This document shows positions 1 through 9,339 of a stretch of 64,000 nucleotides of DNA, one piece after another; position 1 is the first letter of the stretch; every line of letters begins with the position of its first letter. The stretch spans positions 2,356,001 to 2,420,000 of the forward strand of contig NZ_CP014304.1 of the NCBI RefSeq assembly GCF_001562275.1. Reading direction: 5' to 3'. Both the position numbers and the translations under genes were made by a program. The notes beneath the pieces are model-generated. The model was not told the origin of the DNA, ran no database searches, and saw nothing but the letters and a program-made list of their open reading frames with translations. Source of the DNA: Hymenobacter sp. PAMC 26628 (lineage in GTDB: Bacteria; Bacteroidota; Bacteroidia; Cytophagales; Hymenobacteraceae).

Positions 1-228
1 GGCGGGCTGGTGGTGCTGGAGGCGTTCCACATGGATGCTACCAAGCGCTTGCAAGTCGTGGACGGCGACTACCGCGTATTCTTCAATACCAACGAGTTGC
101 CCAAGCTATACGGCGGGGCGGGGTTGAAGATTGTGCGCTACGAAGAGCCGCTGGCCCCAGCCGATTTTACCAAGGAAACGCTGCGCCTCGTGCGATTGGT
201 GGCCCAAAAGCCAATGCCGGGCCGGTAA
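1..228 (+). CDS. C-terminal part of a SAM-dependent methyltransferase-like protein (5' end outside window)
   Basis: The reading frame is open from base 1 and stops at TAA 226-228, leaving about 75 residues. It begins GGLVVLEAFH, which resembles the late beta-strand segment of class I methyltransferases of the tellurite-resistance/UbiE kind ('GG.lvLE.F'), followed by a short acidic strand and RYEEPLAP. The SAM-binding glycine motif would lie upstream and cannot be seen. The substrate cannot be inferred. The family call rests on this short C-terminal similarity only. Confidence 0.5.
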   Translation, partial: GGLVVLEAFHMDATKRLQVVDGDYRVFFNTNELPKLYGGAGLKIVRYEEPLAPADFTKETLRLVRLVAQKPMPGR

Positions 229-485
229 GCTCACGCCAGCGCGCCGGGTCGTTCTGCGGAGAGCCCGGCTTTCCCGCGCGGCAACCACGAGTTGCGCCGA
301 AGGCACACCAGCAGGGCCCGTGGGGACTGGGCGCACGGCTGGGGAAACGCTACGCGCCCTGGGGCCCCAGGGCCCCGGGCCAACTGGTTTTTGGGGCGGG
401 CGGCGCATTTGCCGGCGCTGCGGGATTCGTTCTTACGTTTGCCCGTGTCCAAGCCCCCCGCTCCATTTCCCCGTCAGCACTTCTT

Positions 486-1265
486 ATGAAGCAACATATT
501 TCTACGTTCCCAGCCCTGCTGGGGCTGCTCCTGCTGGGGAGCTGCGCCGACCACTAAGCCCCCGCTGCGGCGGCCACCGCTGCGCCGGGGGCCCCGCCCG
601 CACCCGGCTCTACGGCCGCCCAGGATACGGCCCGCGTGAGCGGCAAGCCCTGCGACATCCAGCTGGCGGGCATCCACTTCACCAAGGCCGTGAACGGGGC
701 CGATACCCTGGCCACCACCGATGCCCAGGGCCGGACGGCGTTTCGGGTGGGCGCGAAAAAGGACTTTTTCTGCGACCCGAACGACAACAAGCTTTCCAAC
801 AACACAGCCCCCATCCTGCTGGCTAAAGTCGATAACACCAAGCCCTTTACGCTGGCGGCGAGGGTGACCCCCGGCTTCACGGCCAAGGGGCTCTACAACG
901 CCGGCGTGCTGTACCTCTACGTGAACGACCGGCGCTGGCACAAGCCCTGCTTCGAGCAGGACGAGCGCGGCCGCCACCGCATCGTGTCGGTGCGCACCAT
1001 CGGCACGTCCGACGACAACAACCACGACGTGGTGCAGGGCCCCACGGCCTATCTGAAAATCTCGTCGGATACGCGCACCGTGGGCAGCTACTACTCGCTC
1101 GACCAGAAAACCTGGCAGCTGGTGCGCCTCTACAAAAACGACTACCCCGCCGAGCTGTGGGCAGGCGTGAGCGCGCAGTGCCCCATCGACACGGGCGCTA
1201 CCAGCCACTTCGAGGACATCCGCCTGACGCAGAACAGCGTATCGGACTTCCGGCTGGGAAACTAG
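486..1265 (+). pseudogene. DUF1349-type lipoprotein gene interrupted by an in-frame TAA
   Basis: ATG 486 opens a lipoprotein signal peptide (MKQHISTFPALLGLLLLGSC, lipobox Cys at residue 20) that ends at TAA 555-557 after 23 codons. The same frame stays open from 558 to 1265: an Ala/Pro-rich linker, then about 205 residues resembling the DUF1349 concanavalin-like beta-sandwich (KPFTLAARVTPGF, YNAGVLYLYVNDRRWHK, YYSLDQKTWQLVR, ELWAGVSAQCP). Such proteins are often secreted and associated with glycan binding. One substituted base restores the full gene of about 259 residues. The downstream half has a possible GTG restart near 636 but would then lack export. It is either a real pseudogene or a base error. 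Confidence 0.75.
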
Positions 1266-1623
1266 GACCGTTGGCCAATCATTAGGGGCCCCAGTGAAAT
1301 AGCTGCCGCATATCCGCTGGGGCCCTGTTTATGAGCACCCACGCAAAGTTGCCGGGCTGCGCCGAGCCGTTTGCAGCAGCGGCTCGCGCCCGACCAGGTT
1401 GCGCAGCGGGCTTGAGTTGACTCATACCCGACGCGAAGCAATTTGCGAGAGCATGGGATAGAGACGCGACACTTCACGTCTCGGCGTTCGCGCCGTCTAA
1501 CCGTCGTTCAACGAGGCGATGCGAAGTGTCGCGTCTCTACAGCAGCCGGTCAATTTTCGCATTATACTTCGTAACGAGTCTAGCTTGCGCACAAATGACC
1601 CGCTCTCCTTCTTAAGTTTGGGA
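1266..1623. other. Intergenic region with a palindromic repeat
   Basis: No convincing gene lies between the DUF1349 pseudogene and the deacetylase. The region holds the inverted repeat listed at 1459-1539 and a GGGGCCCC motif at about 1287. The segment from about 1550 to 1620 is less GC-rich and probably holds the deacetylase promoter, but no clear -7/-33 pair was found. Confidence 0.5.
1459..1539. repeat. Inverted repeat, 17-bp perfect arms
   Basis: TAGAGACGCGACACTTC (1459-1475) is repeated in inverted orientation at 1523-1539, with a 47-base GC-rich spacer that can itself fold. In size and intergenic placement it resembles the larger palindromic repeats elsewhere in this window, but its sequence differs, so it is probably a second class of dispersed palindrome. 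There is no T-tract, so it is not an obvious terminator. Confidence 0.7.
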
Positions 1624-2437
1624 ATGCACTTCCCCAGAATTCTGTCGCTGCCGGCCGCGGCGGCCCTGCTGCTGGCAGGCCACGCCGCCACCGCCCAACC
1701 CGCCCCCGATGCCTGAGCACGGCAAGCCCTGCGCCGTGGTGCTGACCTACGACGACGCCATCGACGCCGACCTCGACAACGCCATTCCTGCCCTCGACTC
1801 GCTGAAGCTGCGGAGCACGTTTTACCTCATCGGCTCGTCGCCGGCCGTGGCCAAGCGGCTGCCCGAGTGGCGGCGGGCGGCCCAGCGCGGGCACGAGCTC
1901 GGCAACCACGCCCTGTTCCACCCCTGCGACGGCAGCCTGCCGGGCCGCGGCTTCGTGACGCCCGACAACGACCTGAGCAAGTACACCGTGAGCCGCGCCG
2001 TGGCCGAAATCAGGGCCACCAACGCGTTGCTCCAGGCCATCGATGGCAAAACGGCCCGCACCTTCGCCTATCCCTGCGGCGACCGGCAGATTGGCGGCGT
2101 GAACTTCTACGACCAGCTGAAACCCGATTTTGTGGCCGCCCGCGGCGTGGCGCCCGGCCTCCAAACGCCCGGTCAGGTGGACCTGACCAACGTGGACTGC
2201 TACGGCATCAACGGCCACCTGATTGACTTGGTGAAGCAGGCGCAGCAGGCGCACACGCTGCTGGTGTTCCTGTTCCACGGGGTGGGCGGCGGCCACCCGC
2301 TGAACGTGGACCTGGCCGCGCACCGCCAGCTGCTGCGCTACCTCGAGGCGTACGAGCGGGAAATCGACATTGCGCCGCTGGTGGAAGTGGCCGAAAGCAT
2401 CCAGTCGTACCAGAAAAGCGGCGCGGCGCGCAAATAA
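1624..2437 (+). pseudogene. Polysaccharide deacetylase (NodB-like), frameshifted at the signal peptide
   Basis: ATG 1624 opens a clean signal peptide (MHFPRILSLPAAAALLLAGH, AQ cleavage) that runs into TGA 1714-1716. The catalytic domain is in the +1 frame, open from about 1703 to TAA 2435-2437. The shift fits one extra C in the C5 run just before 1708. The domain shows NodB features: LTYDDAID (motif 1 Asp pair), GNHALFHP (motif 2 His pair) and FAYPCGD. The family removes N- or O-acetyl groups from extracytoplasmic glycans. Translation could restart at ATG 1709, giving a 242-residue protein without an export signal. A sequencing slip in the C-run is possible. Confidence 0.75.
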
Positions 2438-2512
2438 AGGGGCCCCGTAAAGCAAACCTGCGCCGGAAACGTCTGTTTGGGCCACACTACTTTTTCACTT
2501 CAGGCCCCTGCC

Positions 2513-3382
2513 ATGACGCTCATCATTGCCCCCAACTCCGCCCACCCCCTCACCGTGAACCGCCTGGGCTACGGCACCATGCGCCTCACGGGGCCCCAGA
2601 TATGGGGCGAGCCGGCCGACCGGCCCCAGGCGCTGGAAATCCTGAAAACGGCCGTGGCCCACGGCGTCAACTTCATCGACACGGCCGACTACTACGGCGA
2701 GGACGTAACCAACCGCCTGATTGTGGAGGCCTTGCACCCCTACCCCCAGAACTTGGTGATTTGCACCAAAGTGGGCGCCACCCGCCGGCCCGATGCCAGC
2801 TGGGTGCCCTTCAACACGCCCGCCAACCTGCGCACCAGCATCGAAAACAACCTGCGCACCCTGCGCCAAGAGCAAGTGCAGCTGGTGCATTTGCGCCTGA
2901 TGGGCCACGGCGGAGTGCCGCTGGCTGAGCAGCTGGGCGCCATGTTTGAGCTGCAAAAGGAAGGCAAAATCCAGCACGTGGGCCTGAGCAACGTGGGCCC
3001 CGAGGAGCTGGCCGCCGGCCTCAAAATGGGCGAAATTGCCACCGTGGAGAACATGTACGGCTACGCCCAGCGCACCACGCTGCGCGAGGCCCACGGCGAA
3101 ACCCGCGGCGGCGAAGAAGTACTGGCCCTGTGCGAGCAGCACAGCATTCCGCTGGTGCCGTTCTTCTCGCTGGTGCACGGCCTGCCCAAGGCCGGCGACA
3201 AGCTGGCCACCCTGGCCAAGCAGCGCGGCGTGACCGAAGCCCAGCTCAACATTGCCTGGCTGCTGCACAAGTCGCCCCTGCTGCTGCCCATTCCGGGCAC
3301 GTCGTCGCTGGCCCACCTGCGCGAAAACCTGGCCGCCGCCGGCATCCAGCTGAGCGCGGACGACATGGCTTACCTGGGGTAG
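2513..3382 (+). CDS. Aldo/keto reductase
   Basis: A 289-residue (beta/alpha)8 oxidoreductase expected to reduce aldehydes or ketones with NADPH in the cytoplasm. Visible family features are NRLGYGTMRLTG near the N-terminus, NFIDTADYYG with the catalytic Asp/Tyr, the catalytic Lys in VICTKVG, HVGLSNVGPEEL and a C-terminal IPGTSSLAHLREN cofactor segment. The usual catalytic His region reads LVHLRLMGHGG, slightly atypical. ATG 2513 fits the family N-terminus; the frame is open upstream but adds only an unrelated tail. It is a single gene with its own spacing. The substrate is unknown. Confidence 0.85.
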   Translation: MTLIIAPNSAHPLTVNRLGYGTMRLTGPQIWGEPADRPQALEILKTAVAHGVNFIDTADYYGEDVTNRLIVEALHPYPQNLVICTKVGATRRPDASWVPFNTPANLRTSIENNLRTLRQEQVQLVHLRLMGHGGVPLAEQLGAMFELQKEGKIQHVGLSNVGPEELAAGLKMGEIATVENMYGYAQRTTLREAHGETRGGEEVLALCEQHSIPLVPFFSLVHGLPKAGDKLATLAKQRGVTEAQLNIAWLLHKSPLLLPIPGTSSLAHLRENLAAAGIQLSADDMAYLG

Positions 3383-3432
3383 CAGGCGCTGCGCTCCGGG
3401 GTCCTAAGCCGGCTGGTATTTATTTTAGGCCC

Positions 3433-4563
3433 ATGAAACGCAGCTTTTGGTTTGGCCTCGGCGCTTGGGTACTGGTGGGGCCCCTGCGCGCGCAATCCCT
3501 GGCCGGCAGCTGGCAGGGCGTCGAAACCGACACCCACCGCCGGGGCGCGCACTGGCCCACGGAATTGCGGGTGCAAAAAAGCGCGGGCGACGGCCTGTTT
3601 GGGGTGCTCTACCAGGAGGAAGGCGGCAACCCCGGGGCCTCGGTCACGTTCCAAATGCGCGGCGCGCGCGCAGCCACCGGGAACGGCATGCGGCTGGCGC
3701 ACGGGCGCAAGCTCAGCGAAACCGGGCGCTCGTTTCTCAGCTACTGGTGCTACGGCACCATCGCGTTTACCTACGACGAAAGTGAGGAGAAGCTGACCGG
3801 CCACGCCACCTACGAGCCCATCGGCAACTGCAATACGGGCACCTATACGTTCTACCGCATCAAGCTGAAATCGGCGGCCACGGTGCGCGCCGGGGCCCTA
3901 AGCGCGGTGCGCGTGTCGGGCCGCGACGTGCAGTGGTTTGCCGACGCCGGCCTCCAGCAGCCCCTGGCCACCGGCAACACGTACCGCACCCGGCTCAGCA
4001 AACCCACCACCTTTTACCTAAAGCAGGGCTACTACCCCACCGAGCAAAGCGCCGTGGTGCCCATCACCGTTGGCGTGGCCGGGGCCCCGGCGGCGGCCGC
4101 CGCGCTGCCCGGCCCGGCGCCGCTGGCCCCCGCGCCCACCCCGCCGGTTGCCCCGCTGCCCACGCCGGCCCTGCCCGCCCCAGCGCCGCCCGACACGTTG
4201 CGCCCCGCGCCCACGGTGCCCGTACCGGCGCCGCCCGCGCCGGTGGTGCTGCCCACGGTGCTGTTCCAAGTGGGCAAGGCCAAGCTGCTGCCCGCGGCCC
4301 GCCCGGCGCTCGACCAGCTGGCCACCGGCCTGAAGGCGCAGCCGGCCCGGCGCGTCCGCGTGCTGGGCCACACCGACCGCGTGGGCGAACCCAACAAAAA
4401 CCAGGTGCTGTCGGAGCAGCGGGCCGCCGCCGTGAAGGATTACCTGGTGCGGGCCGGCGTCGCGGCCGAGCGCATCGCCACCGCCGGCTACGGCGACGCG
4501 CGCCCCCTGTACCCATCGCCCGATGCCCGCAACCGGCGCGTGGAAGTGGAAGAAGTGCCCTAG
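3433..4563 (+). CDS. Secreted DUF-type domain fused to a C-terminal OmpA peptidoglycan-binding domain
   Basis: 376 residues. The signal peptide (MKRSFWFGLGAWVLVGPLRAQ) is followed by a beta-rich domain of about 180 residues beginning SLAGSWQGV, of a kind seen in small secreted Bacteroidota proteins. A linker of about 70 residues, almost entirely Pro/Ala, follows. The OmpA/MotB domain at the C-terminus has VLFQVGKAKLLPAARPALDQL, GHTDRVGEPNKNQVLSEQRA and GYGDARPLYPS...NRRVEVE. The last domain should anchor the protein to peptidoglycan in the periplasm. The function of the N-terminal domain is unknown. No operon partner is obvious. Confidence 0.8.
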   Translation: MKRSFWFGLGAWVLVGPLRAQSLAGSWQGVETDTHRRGAHWPTELRVQKSAGDGLFGVLYQEEGGNPGASVTFQMRGARAATGNGMRLAHGRKLSETGRSFLSYWCYGTIAFTYDESEEKLTGHATYEPIGNCNTGTYTFYRIKLKSAATVRAGALSAVRVSGRDVQWFADAGLQQPLATGNTYRTRLSKPTTFYLKQGYYPTEQSAVVPITVGVAGAPAAAAALPGPAPLAPAPTPPVAPLPTPALPAPAPPDTLRPAPTVPVPAPPAPVVLPTVLFQVGKAKLLPAARPALDQLATGLKAQPARRVRVLGHTDRVGEPNKNQVLSEQRAAAVKDYLVRAGVAAERIATAGYGDARPLYPSPDARNRRVEVEEVP

Positions 4564-4668
4564 CGGCGCCTTATATTTCCCACCAAACCCGCCCGCGGCC
4601 ACCGCTGCCCGTCATGCATTGGCCGTGCCACCTATTTCTCCCATCCGCTCCTCAATCTACCTGCCGTT

Positions 4669-5421
4669 GTGAATAAACATTTGCTTCCTGCGCTGGCCCT
4701 CAACCTGCTGGCCTTCACCCTACTGGCTACGCCGCTCCTGGCCCAGCAGGGCCCCAGCCCCGCCCCGGCGCCCGCCCCCTTGCGCACCGACTGGGCCAAC
4801 CTGGCCCGCTACGCCCCCGCCAACCAGCAGCTGCCGGCGCCAACAGCCGGCACGCCGCGCGTGGTGCTGATGGGCAACTCCATCACCGACGGGTGGCCCG
4901 GGGCCGACCCGACCTTTTTCGCCGGCAAGCCCTACGAGTACGTGGGCCGCGGCATTAGCGGGCAAACCTCGCCCCAGATGCTGCTGCGCTTCCGGCAAGA
5001 CGTGCTGGACCTGCGCCCCGCCGCGGTGGCCATCTTGGCCGGCATCAACGACATCGCCGAAAATACGGGGCCCTACCAGCCCCAAGCCACCCTGAACAAC
5101 ATTGCGTCGATGGCCGAGCTGGCCCACGCGCACGGCCTGCGGGTCATCCTGTGCTCGGTGATGCCCGCCGCCGAATTTCCCTGGCGGCCCGGGCTCGGCC
5201 CGGGGCCCAAAATAGTGGCCCTCAACGCACAAATGAAGGCCTACGCCCAGCAGCACCACTTCGTGTACTTAGATTACCACGCGGCGCTGGTCGACGACCA
5301 CATGGGCATGAAGCCGGGCCTGGCCCGCGACGGCGTGCACCCCACCCTGGCCGGCTACCGCGTAATGGAGCCCCTGCTGCAACAAGCCGTGGCCGAGGCG
5401 CTAAAGAAAAAGCAGAAGTAA
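4669..5421 (+). CDS. SGNH/GDSL-family esterase, secreted
   Basis: 250 residues, read from GTG 4669, the only start that keeps the full signal peptide (hydrophobic run LLPALALNLLAFTLLATPLLAQ). All four SGNH blocks are present: block I VLMGNSITDGW with Ser71, block II GRGISGQTS with Gly, block III AGINDIAEN with Asn, and block V RDGVHP with Asp221 and His224. The family hydrolyses esters, often removing acetyl groups from sugars. Its place next to a polysaccharide locus suggests a carbohydrate esterase role, which is inference. Confidence 0.85.
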   Translation: MNKHLLPALALNLLAFTLLATPLLAQQGPSPAPAPAPLRTDWANLARYAPANQQLPAPTAGTPRVVLMGNSITDGWPGADPTFFAGKPYEYVGRGISGQTSPQMLLRFRQDVLDLRPAAVAILAGINDIAENTGPYQPQATLNNIASMAELAHAHGLRVILCSVMPAAEFPWRPGLGPGPKIVALNAQMKAYAQQHHFVYLDYHAALVDDHMGMKPGLARDGVHPTLAGYRVMEPLLQQAVAEALKKKQK

Positions 5422-5496
5422 CGCGCCGCCGCCGGGTAGCCACGTAGCACTACCCAATCGCTGCCCGCCCAACGTTTTCCCTGAAAGGCTGGGTGG

Positions 5497-5567
5497 GGCC
5501 CCAGCACTGGCCGGTAAACCAGGTCCGTTGCTACAGCGGCGCTGATTTGCCAGCCAGTGCTGGGGCC
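5497..5567. repeat. Inverted repeat after the SGNH gene, 15-bp perfect arms
   Basis: GGCCCCAGCACTGGC (5497-5511) is inverted at 5553-5567 with a 41-base spacer. It lies 75 bases after the SGNH stop codon. It lacks a T-tract, so if it ends transcription it does so only as an mRNA 3' hairpin. It may be a remnant of a mobile palindrome. Confidence 0.6.
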
Positions 5568-6034
5568 GCTACGGCAGCGGACAAGCCAACTACTCGCCCG
5601 GCACGTCTTTGGCAGAGGCCCTCACTGGGTCTGACGGGCCCCACTGCTAGCAAATCCAAGCCGGGCGCCTCCCCCAGCGGAGCATAATGCCCCTTATCAA
5701 TGCCTTTGCTGGCCAGCATCATTTTAAGCTGAAGTTCGGCGAAGCTTATACAATCGTTAATGCAAAAAAGATGTATCAGCTAAATGACAAAAATATTTTT
5801 CGTCGCTTGATAGTGGCTGTTAATCGAAAAAATGCATTTTTTACAGATTTTTACCGCCTCGTTGATAATTTTTGCGCTTGAAATGGGCGTATATCAAATG
5901 GGCGTATATCATTTTGCTGCTGCTGATAAAGTAACTATTACTGTCTTATTTACTGTCTTATTGTTTCCAATTCGTCCCTTTTCGGCGGCACCTGCACGGC
6001 GCCAACGGCAATCTGGTGGCGTTTTTTTGAGACA

Positions 6035-6056
6035 AATGCACAATCGATTGTGCATT
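6035..6056. promoter_or_regulatory. 22-bp perfect palindrome, probable LacI-family operator before susC
   Basis: AATGCACAATC is followed directly by its exact reverse complement, centred on a CG step as is usual for LacI/GalR-family operators. It ends 5 bases before the susC start at 6062, so a bound repressor would block transcription. A close relative sits before the GH43 gene at 29538, beside the LacI-family regulator at 29886, and a 16/18 match to the central 18 bases is inside araB at 11388-11405. The assignment to that regulator is inference. Confidence 0.65.
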
Positions 6057-6061
6057 CGTAA

Positions 6062-8752
6062 ATGTTTTCCTTACTTACCCAACCTCTCCGAAAGTCCGTA
6101 CCAAAAATGTGGCGCCTGGCTTTGCCTGCTGCGCTGAGCTGCCCTTGCAGCCGCTACTGGCCCACCGCATTGCCCCGGATGAGCTGCGGGGCCCTACCTG
6201 GGCCGCGGGGCCCATTAGCGGGCGCGTGGTGGACGAAAAAGGCGGTGGCCTGCCCGGCGTCAACGTTATCGTGAAAGGCCCCAGCCTCGGCACCCAGACC
6301 AACGCCGACGGCCGCTACACCCTGGAGGTGCCGGATGGGGCCACGCTGGTGTTTTCGTACGTAGGCTACGCCAGCCAGGAAGTGGTGGTGGGCAGCCGCA
6401 CCACGGTAGACGCCGCCCTGGTGGTCGACAGCAATGCGCTGGCGGACGTGGTGATGGGCTACCTGGCCCAGGACCGCCAGAACGTGAGCAGCGCCGTGAG
6501 CAGCCTCGATGTGAAGGAAGCCACCAAAACCCCCGTGGCTACGGTGGTGCAGGGCATCCAGGGCCGGGTGGCCGGGGTGCAGGCGCAGGGCTCGGGCGGG
6601 CCCGGCGACACGCCGGTCATTGCCATTCGGGGGTCGGGCAGCACAGGCTTGAGCAACAAATCGCCGCTGTACGTGATTGACGGGCTTTGGACGGATAACA
6701 TCCGCGCCCTGAACCCGAACGACATTGCCACGCTCAACATCCTAAAAATGCCTCGTCGACGGCTATCTACGGCTCCCGTGGGGCGAACGGCGTGGTGCAG
6801 ATAACCACCAAGCGCGGCAAGGCCGGGGTGCCCCCACCATCGGCATCAACGCCTACGCTGGCATCGACCAGCTCTATAAGCGCTACAACTTGACCAACGC
6901 CAGCCAGTGGGCCGACCGGGCCGTGACGGCTTACAGTAATGCGGGCCTCGACTACTCAACAGTGGCCAGAACAGCTTGGCCAGAACAGCTTGGCCGGGGC
7001 CGTAAAAGGCGCAGGCGGTAAGTTCGACCCCAACACGGACACCGACTGGCAAAAGGAGTTTTTTCGCACCGGCCGCACGGAGGACTACAACCTCAATCTC
7101 TCGGGCGGCTCAGGGGAAGGCAAAAATGCCAGCAACTACTTGGTTTCCGGCGAGTACTTCCACCAGGAAGGCATTGTGCGGGGCCCCGATTTTAAGCGGT
7201 ACAGCCTGCGCCTGAAATCGGGCCTGACCAAGGGCCGTTTCCGCTTCCAGGAAAACGCGCAACTGACCCACTTCGGCACGACGCTGCTCAACGGGGGGCC
7301 CATTCATTGACGTGCTGCTGTTCCTGCCCAGCATTCCGGTGTATAACCCAACCAGGGCGGCTTTGGTACCGGCAGCACCACGCAAAACACGTTCGCTACC
7401 AACCCGGTGGGGGCCCAGTCGCTGCTGCGCCGCACGCAGTCGGACAATCGCTTGGCCGGCAACTTCACCGTTGACTACTCCATCTTCGATTTTCTGACGT
7501 ACCGCCTGAACCTGGCCATCGATGGGCACACGTACAATAACGCCGACGCCCAACAGGCCGGTATCCTGCGTCAAAATACGCCCATCAACGCCTCGTCGCT
7601 GAGTGAATTCCAAGGCTACGACGTGTTTTTGATGGCTGAGAACACGCTGAACTTTAACAAAAGCATCGGCGAACATCACGTAAATGCGCTGATTGGCTAC
7701 TCGGAGCAGGACACTAAATACCACAACACCAGCGCCCAAACCCAGGGGTTCACGTCGGTGCCGCAGTATTACTTCCAGCTTAGCTCCGGCCAAACCACGG
7801 GCGTGGTGACGGGCACCGAAAGCGAAATCACCCGGCGCTCATACTTCTCGCAAGTCACCTACGATTACAAGAACCGCTACCCGGTGCCGGGCAGCTTCCG
7901 GCGCGACGGCTCGTCGCGCTTTACGCCGCAAAACCGCTACGCTAACTTCGGAGCGGCCTCGCTGGGCTACCGCATCAGCGAAGAGGAGTTTTTCAAAAAC
8001 GCCCTGCCGGCGGTGAGCAACCTGAAGCTGCGGGCCAGCTTTGGCATCATTGGCAACGAGCAGCTAACCGGGGCTTACAACGGCGCTTACCTGACCGCGC
8101 CCACCATTGCCCAGAGTGTGAACTACGTGCTGGGCACGAACCAGACCATCGTCAACGGCTCGACGCTGCTGCGCCTGCCCAGCCCCGACATTCGATGGGA
8201 GGAGCGCCGCACCAAGGACGTCGGCCTGGACGTGGCCTTCCTCGACAACCGCCTGAGCTTATCGGCCGACTACATCTCCGAAACGCGCAATGCCCTGGCC
8301 CCCTTGGTGCTGCCAGTGTACTTGGGCAACTTCGGCGGTAACCCGGTGCAGAACGCCGGCAACCTCGAAACCCGGGGCTTTGAACTGGCCCTGGGCTACC
8401 ACGAAACAAAGAATGCCTTCACCTACGAGGCCGACTTCACGCTGACGACCTTAAAAAACCGGGTCACGGCGCTGCCCATTGCCGGCCAAGCCCTGCCCGA
8501 CGGCGCCGGCATTACGAGCACGACGGTGGGCTAACCCGTGGGCGAGTTTTTCTGATTCCGTTTTCTGGCATTTTTCAGTCGAAGGACGAAGTCAATGCCT
8601 ACAAAAACACCGCGGGTAAGATCATCCAGCCCTACGCCTCGGCTGGCGATGTGAAGTATGCCGACACCAACGACGACGGCGTGATTGACAGCAAAGACCG
8701 GGTATACACCGGTACCCCCTACCCCAAGCTGCAATACGGCCTGAACCTGAAC
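6062..8752 (+). pseudogene. SusC/RagA-type TonB-dependent receptor, heavily decayed and 3'-truncated
   Basis: A glycan importer of the outer membrane, now broken. ATG 6062 gives a signal peptide (MWRLALPAAL from residue 16) that shifts frame near 6140. Next come the carboxypeptidase-like domain (ISGRVVDEKG, GVNVIVKG, FSYVGYASQEV), the plug (VIAIRGSGSTG, YVIDGLW, then AIYGSRGANGVVQITTKRG in another frame) and barrel strands. Disruptions seen are the 6140 shift, loss of one A near 6745, loss of one C near 6832, a 14-bp tandem duplication at 6964-6991, shifts near 7305 and 7347, a TAA at 8532-8534 and a further shift near 8555. The barrel stops after KLQYGLNLN, where SusD sequence begins. The normal length is about 1000 residues; the last barrel strands are missing. 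Confidence 0.85.
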
Positions 8753-9175
8753 GACCGCACCCGCACAACGCCCGAAAACTTCACCTCGGGCATCAACTTA
8801 CGCGTGATTCGCTACGCCGACGTGCTGCTGCAAGCCGAAGCCCTGAACGAGCTGGGCCAAACGGCCACCGCCGTGCCCCTCGTGAACCAGGTGCGCCAGC
8901 GCATGGGCCTGGCCCCCATCAGCGCCGCCAACTACAACCAAACCAGCCTGCGCCTGTACATGCGCACCGAGCGCGGCCGCGAGCTGGCTGGCGAGGGCCA
9001 GCGCTGGTTCGACATCAACCGCTGGGGCCTGCTGGATAACCAAGCCGGCCTCAATGACCTGATTACCCGCGACTCCGACTTTACTAACTTCCGGCTGGGC
9101 GTTTCCAAGTATATGCCGATTCCCCAGAACGACATCGACATTGATCCGGGCGTCAAGCAGAACCCCGGTTACTAG
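8753..9175 (+). pseudogene. SusD-like surface glycan-binding lipoprotein, only the C-terminal third remains
   Basis: About 140 residues match the C-terminal end of SusD/RagB proteins: NFTSGINLRVIRYADVLLQA, EALNELGQ, a LVNQVRQRMGL helix, ERGRELAGEGQRWFDINRWG, and the terminal PIPQNDIDIDPG...QNPGY. It is joined in frame to the truncated SusC barrel at about 8750-8765. The SusD signal peptide and first 350 or so residues are absent, as is the SusC 3' end. This fits one internal deletion of roughly 1.5-2 kb (size inferred from family lengths). The fused product could not be exported as SusD. Confidence 0.85.
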
Positions 9176-9339
9176 CCACCCGGCCGCAGGGGCCCGCCCG
9201 TGCTCCGGGCGGGCCCTTTGCGGGCTTGGCACTGGTGGCGTGCGGGCGAAGGAGCCCACCGTTTAATAGAAAAAAAGCCGTTGTTTTGGGTTCTGCGGCG
9301 GACCCGCCGTGGTTTCTCACCTTCACGTTTCCGTTTCCC

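Larger units (their letters stand above)
5422..6061. other. Long intergenic region, AT-rich in its second half
   Basis: No convincing gene. Bases 5422-5680 are GC-rich and contain the inverted repeat at 5497-5567. From about 5690 to 6060 base composition falls sharply, with A/T runs and short ORFs that lack recognisable features. This stretch ends in the operator-like palindrome at 6035-6056 just before susC, so at least its end is the susC promoter region. Confidence 0.5.

Noticed and set aside
5531..5722. Possible transposase remnant after the SGNH gene
   Set aside because: A few words looked transposase-like, but no motif could be aligned with confidence.
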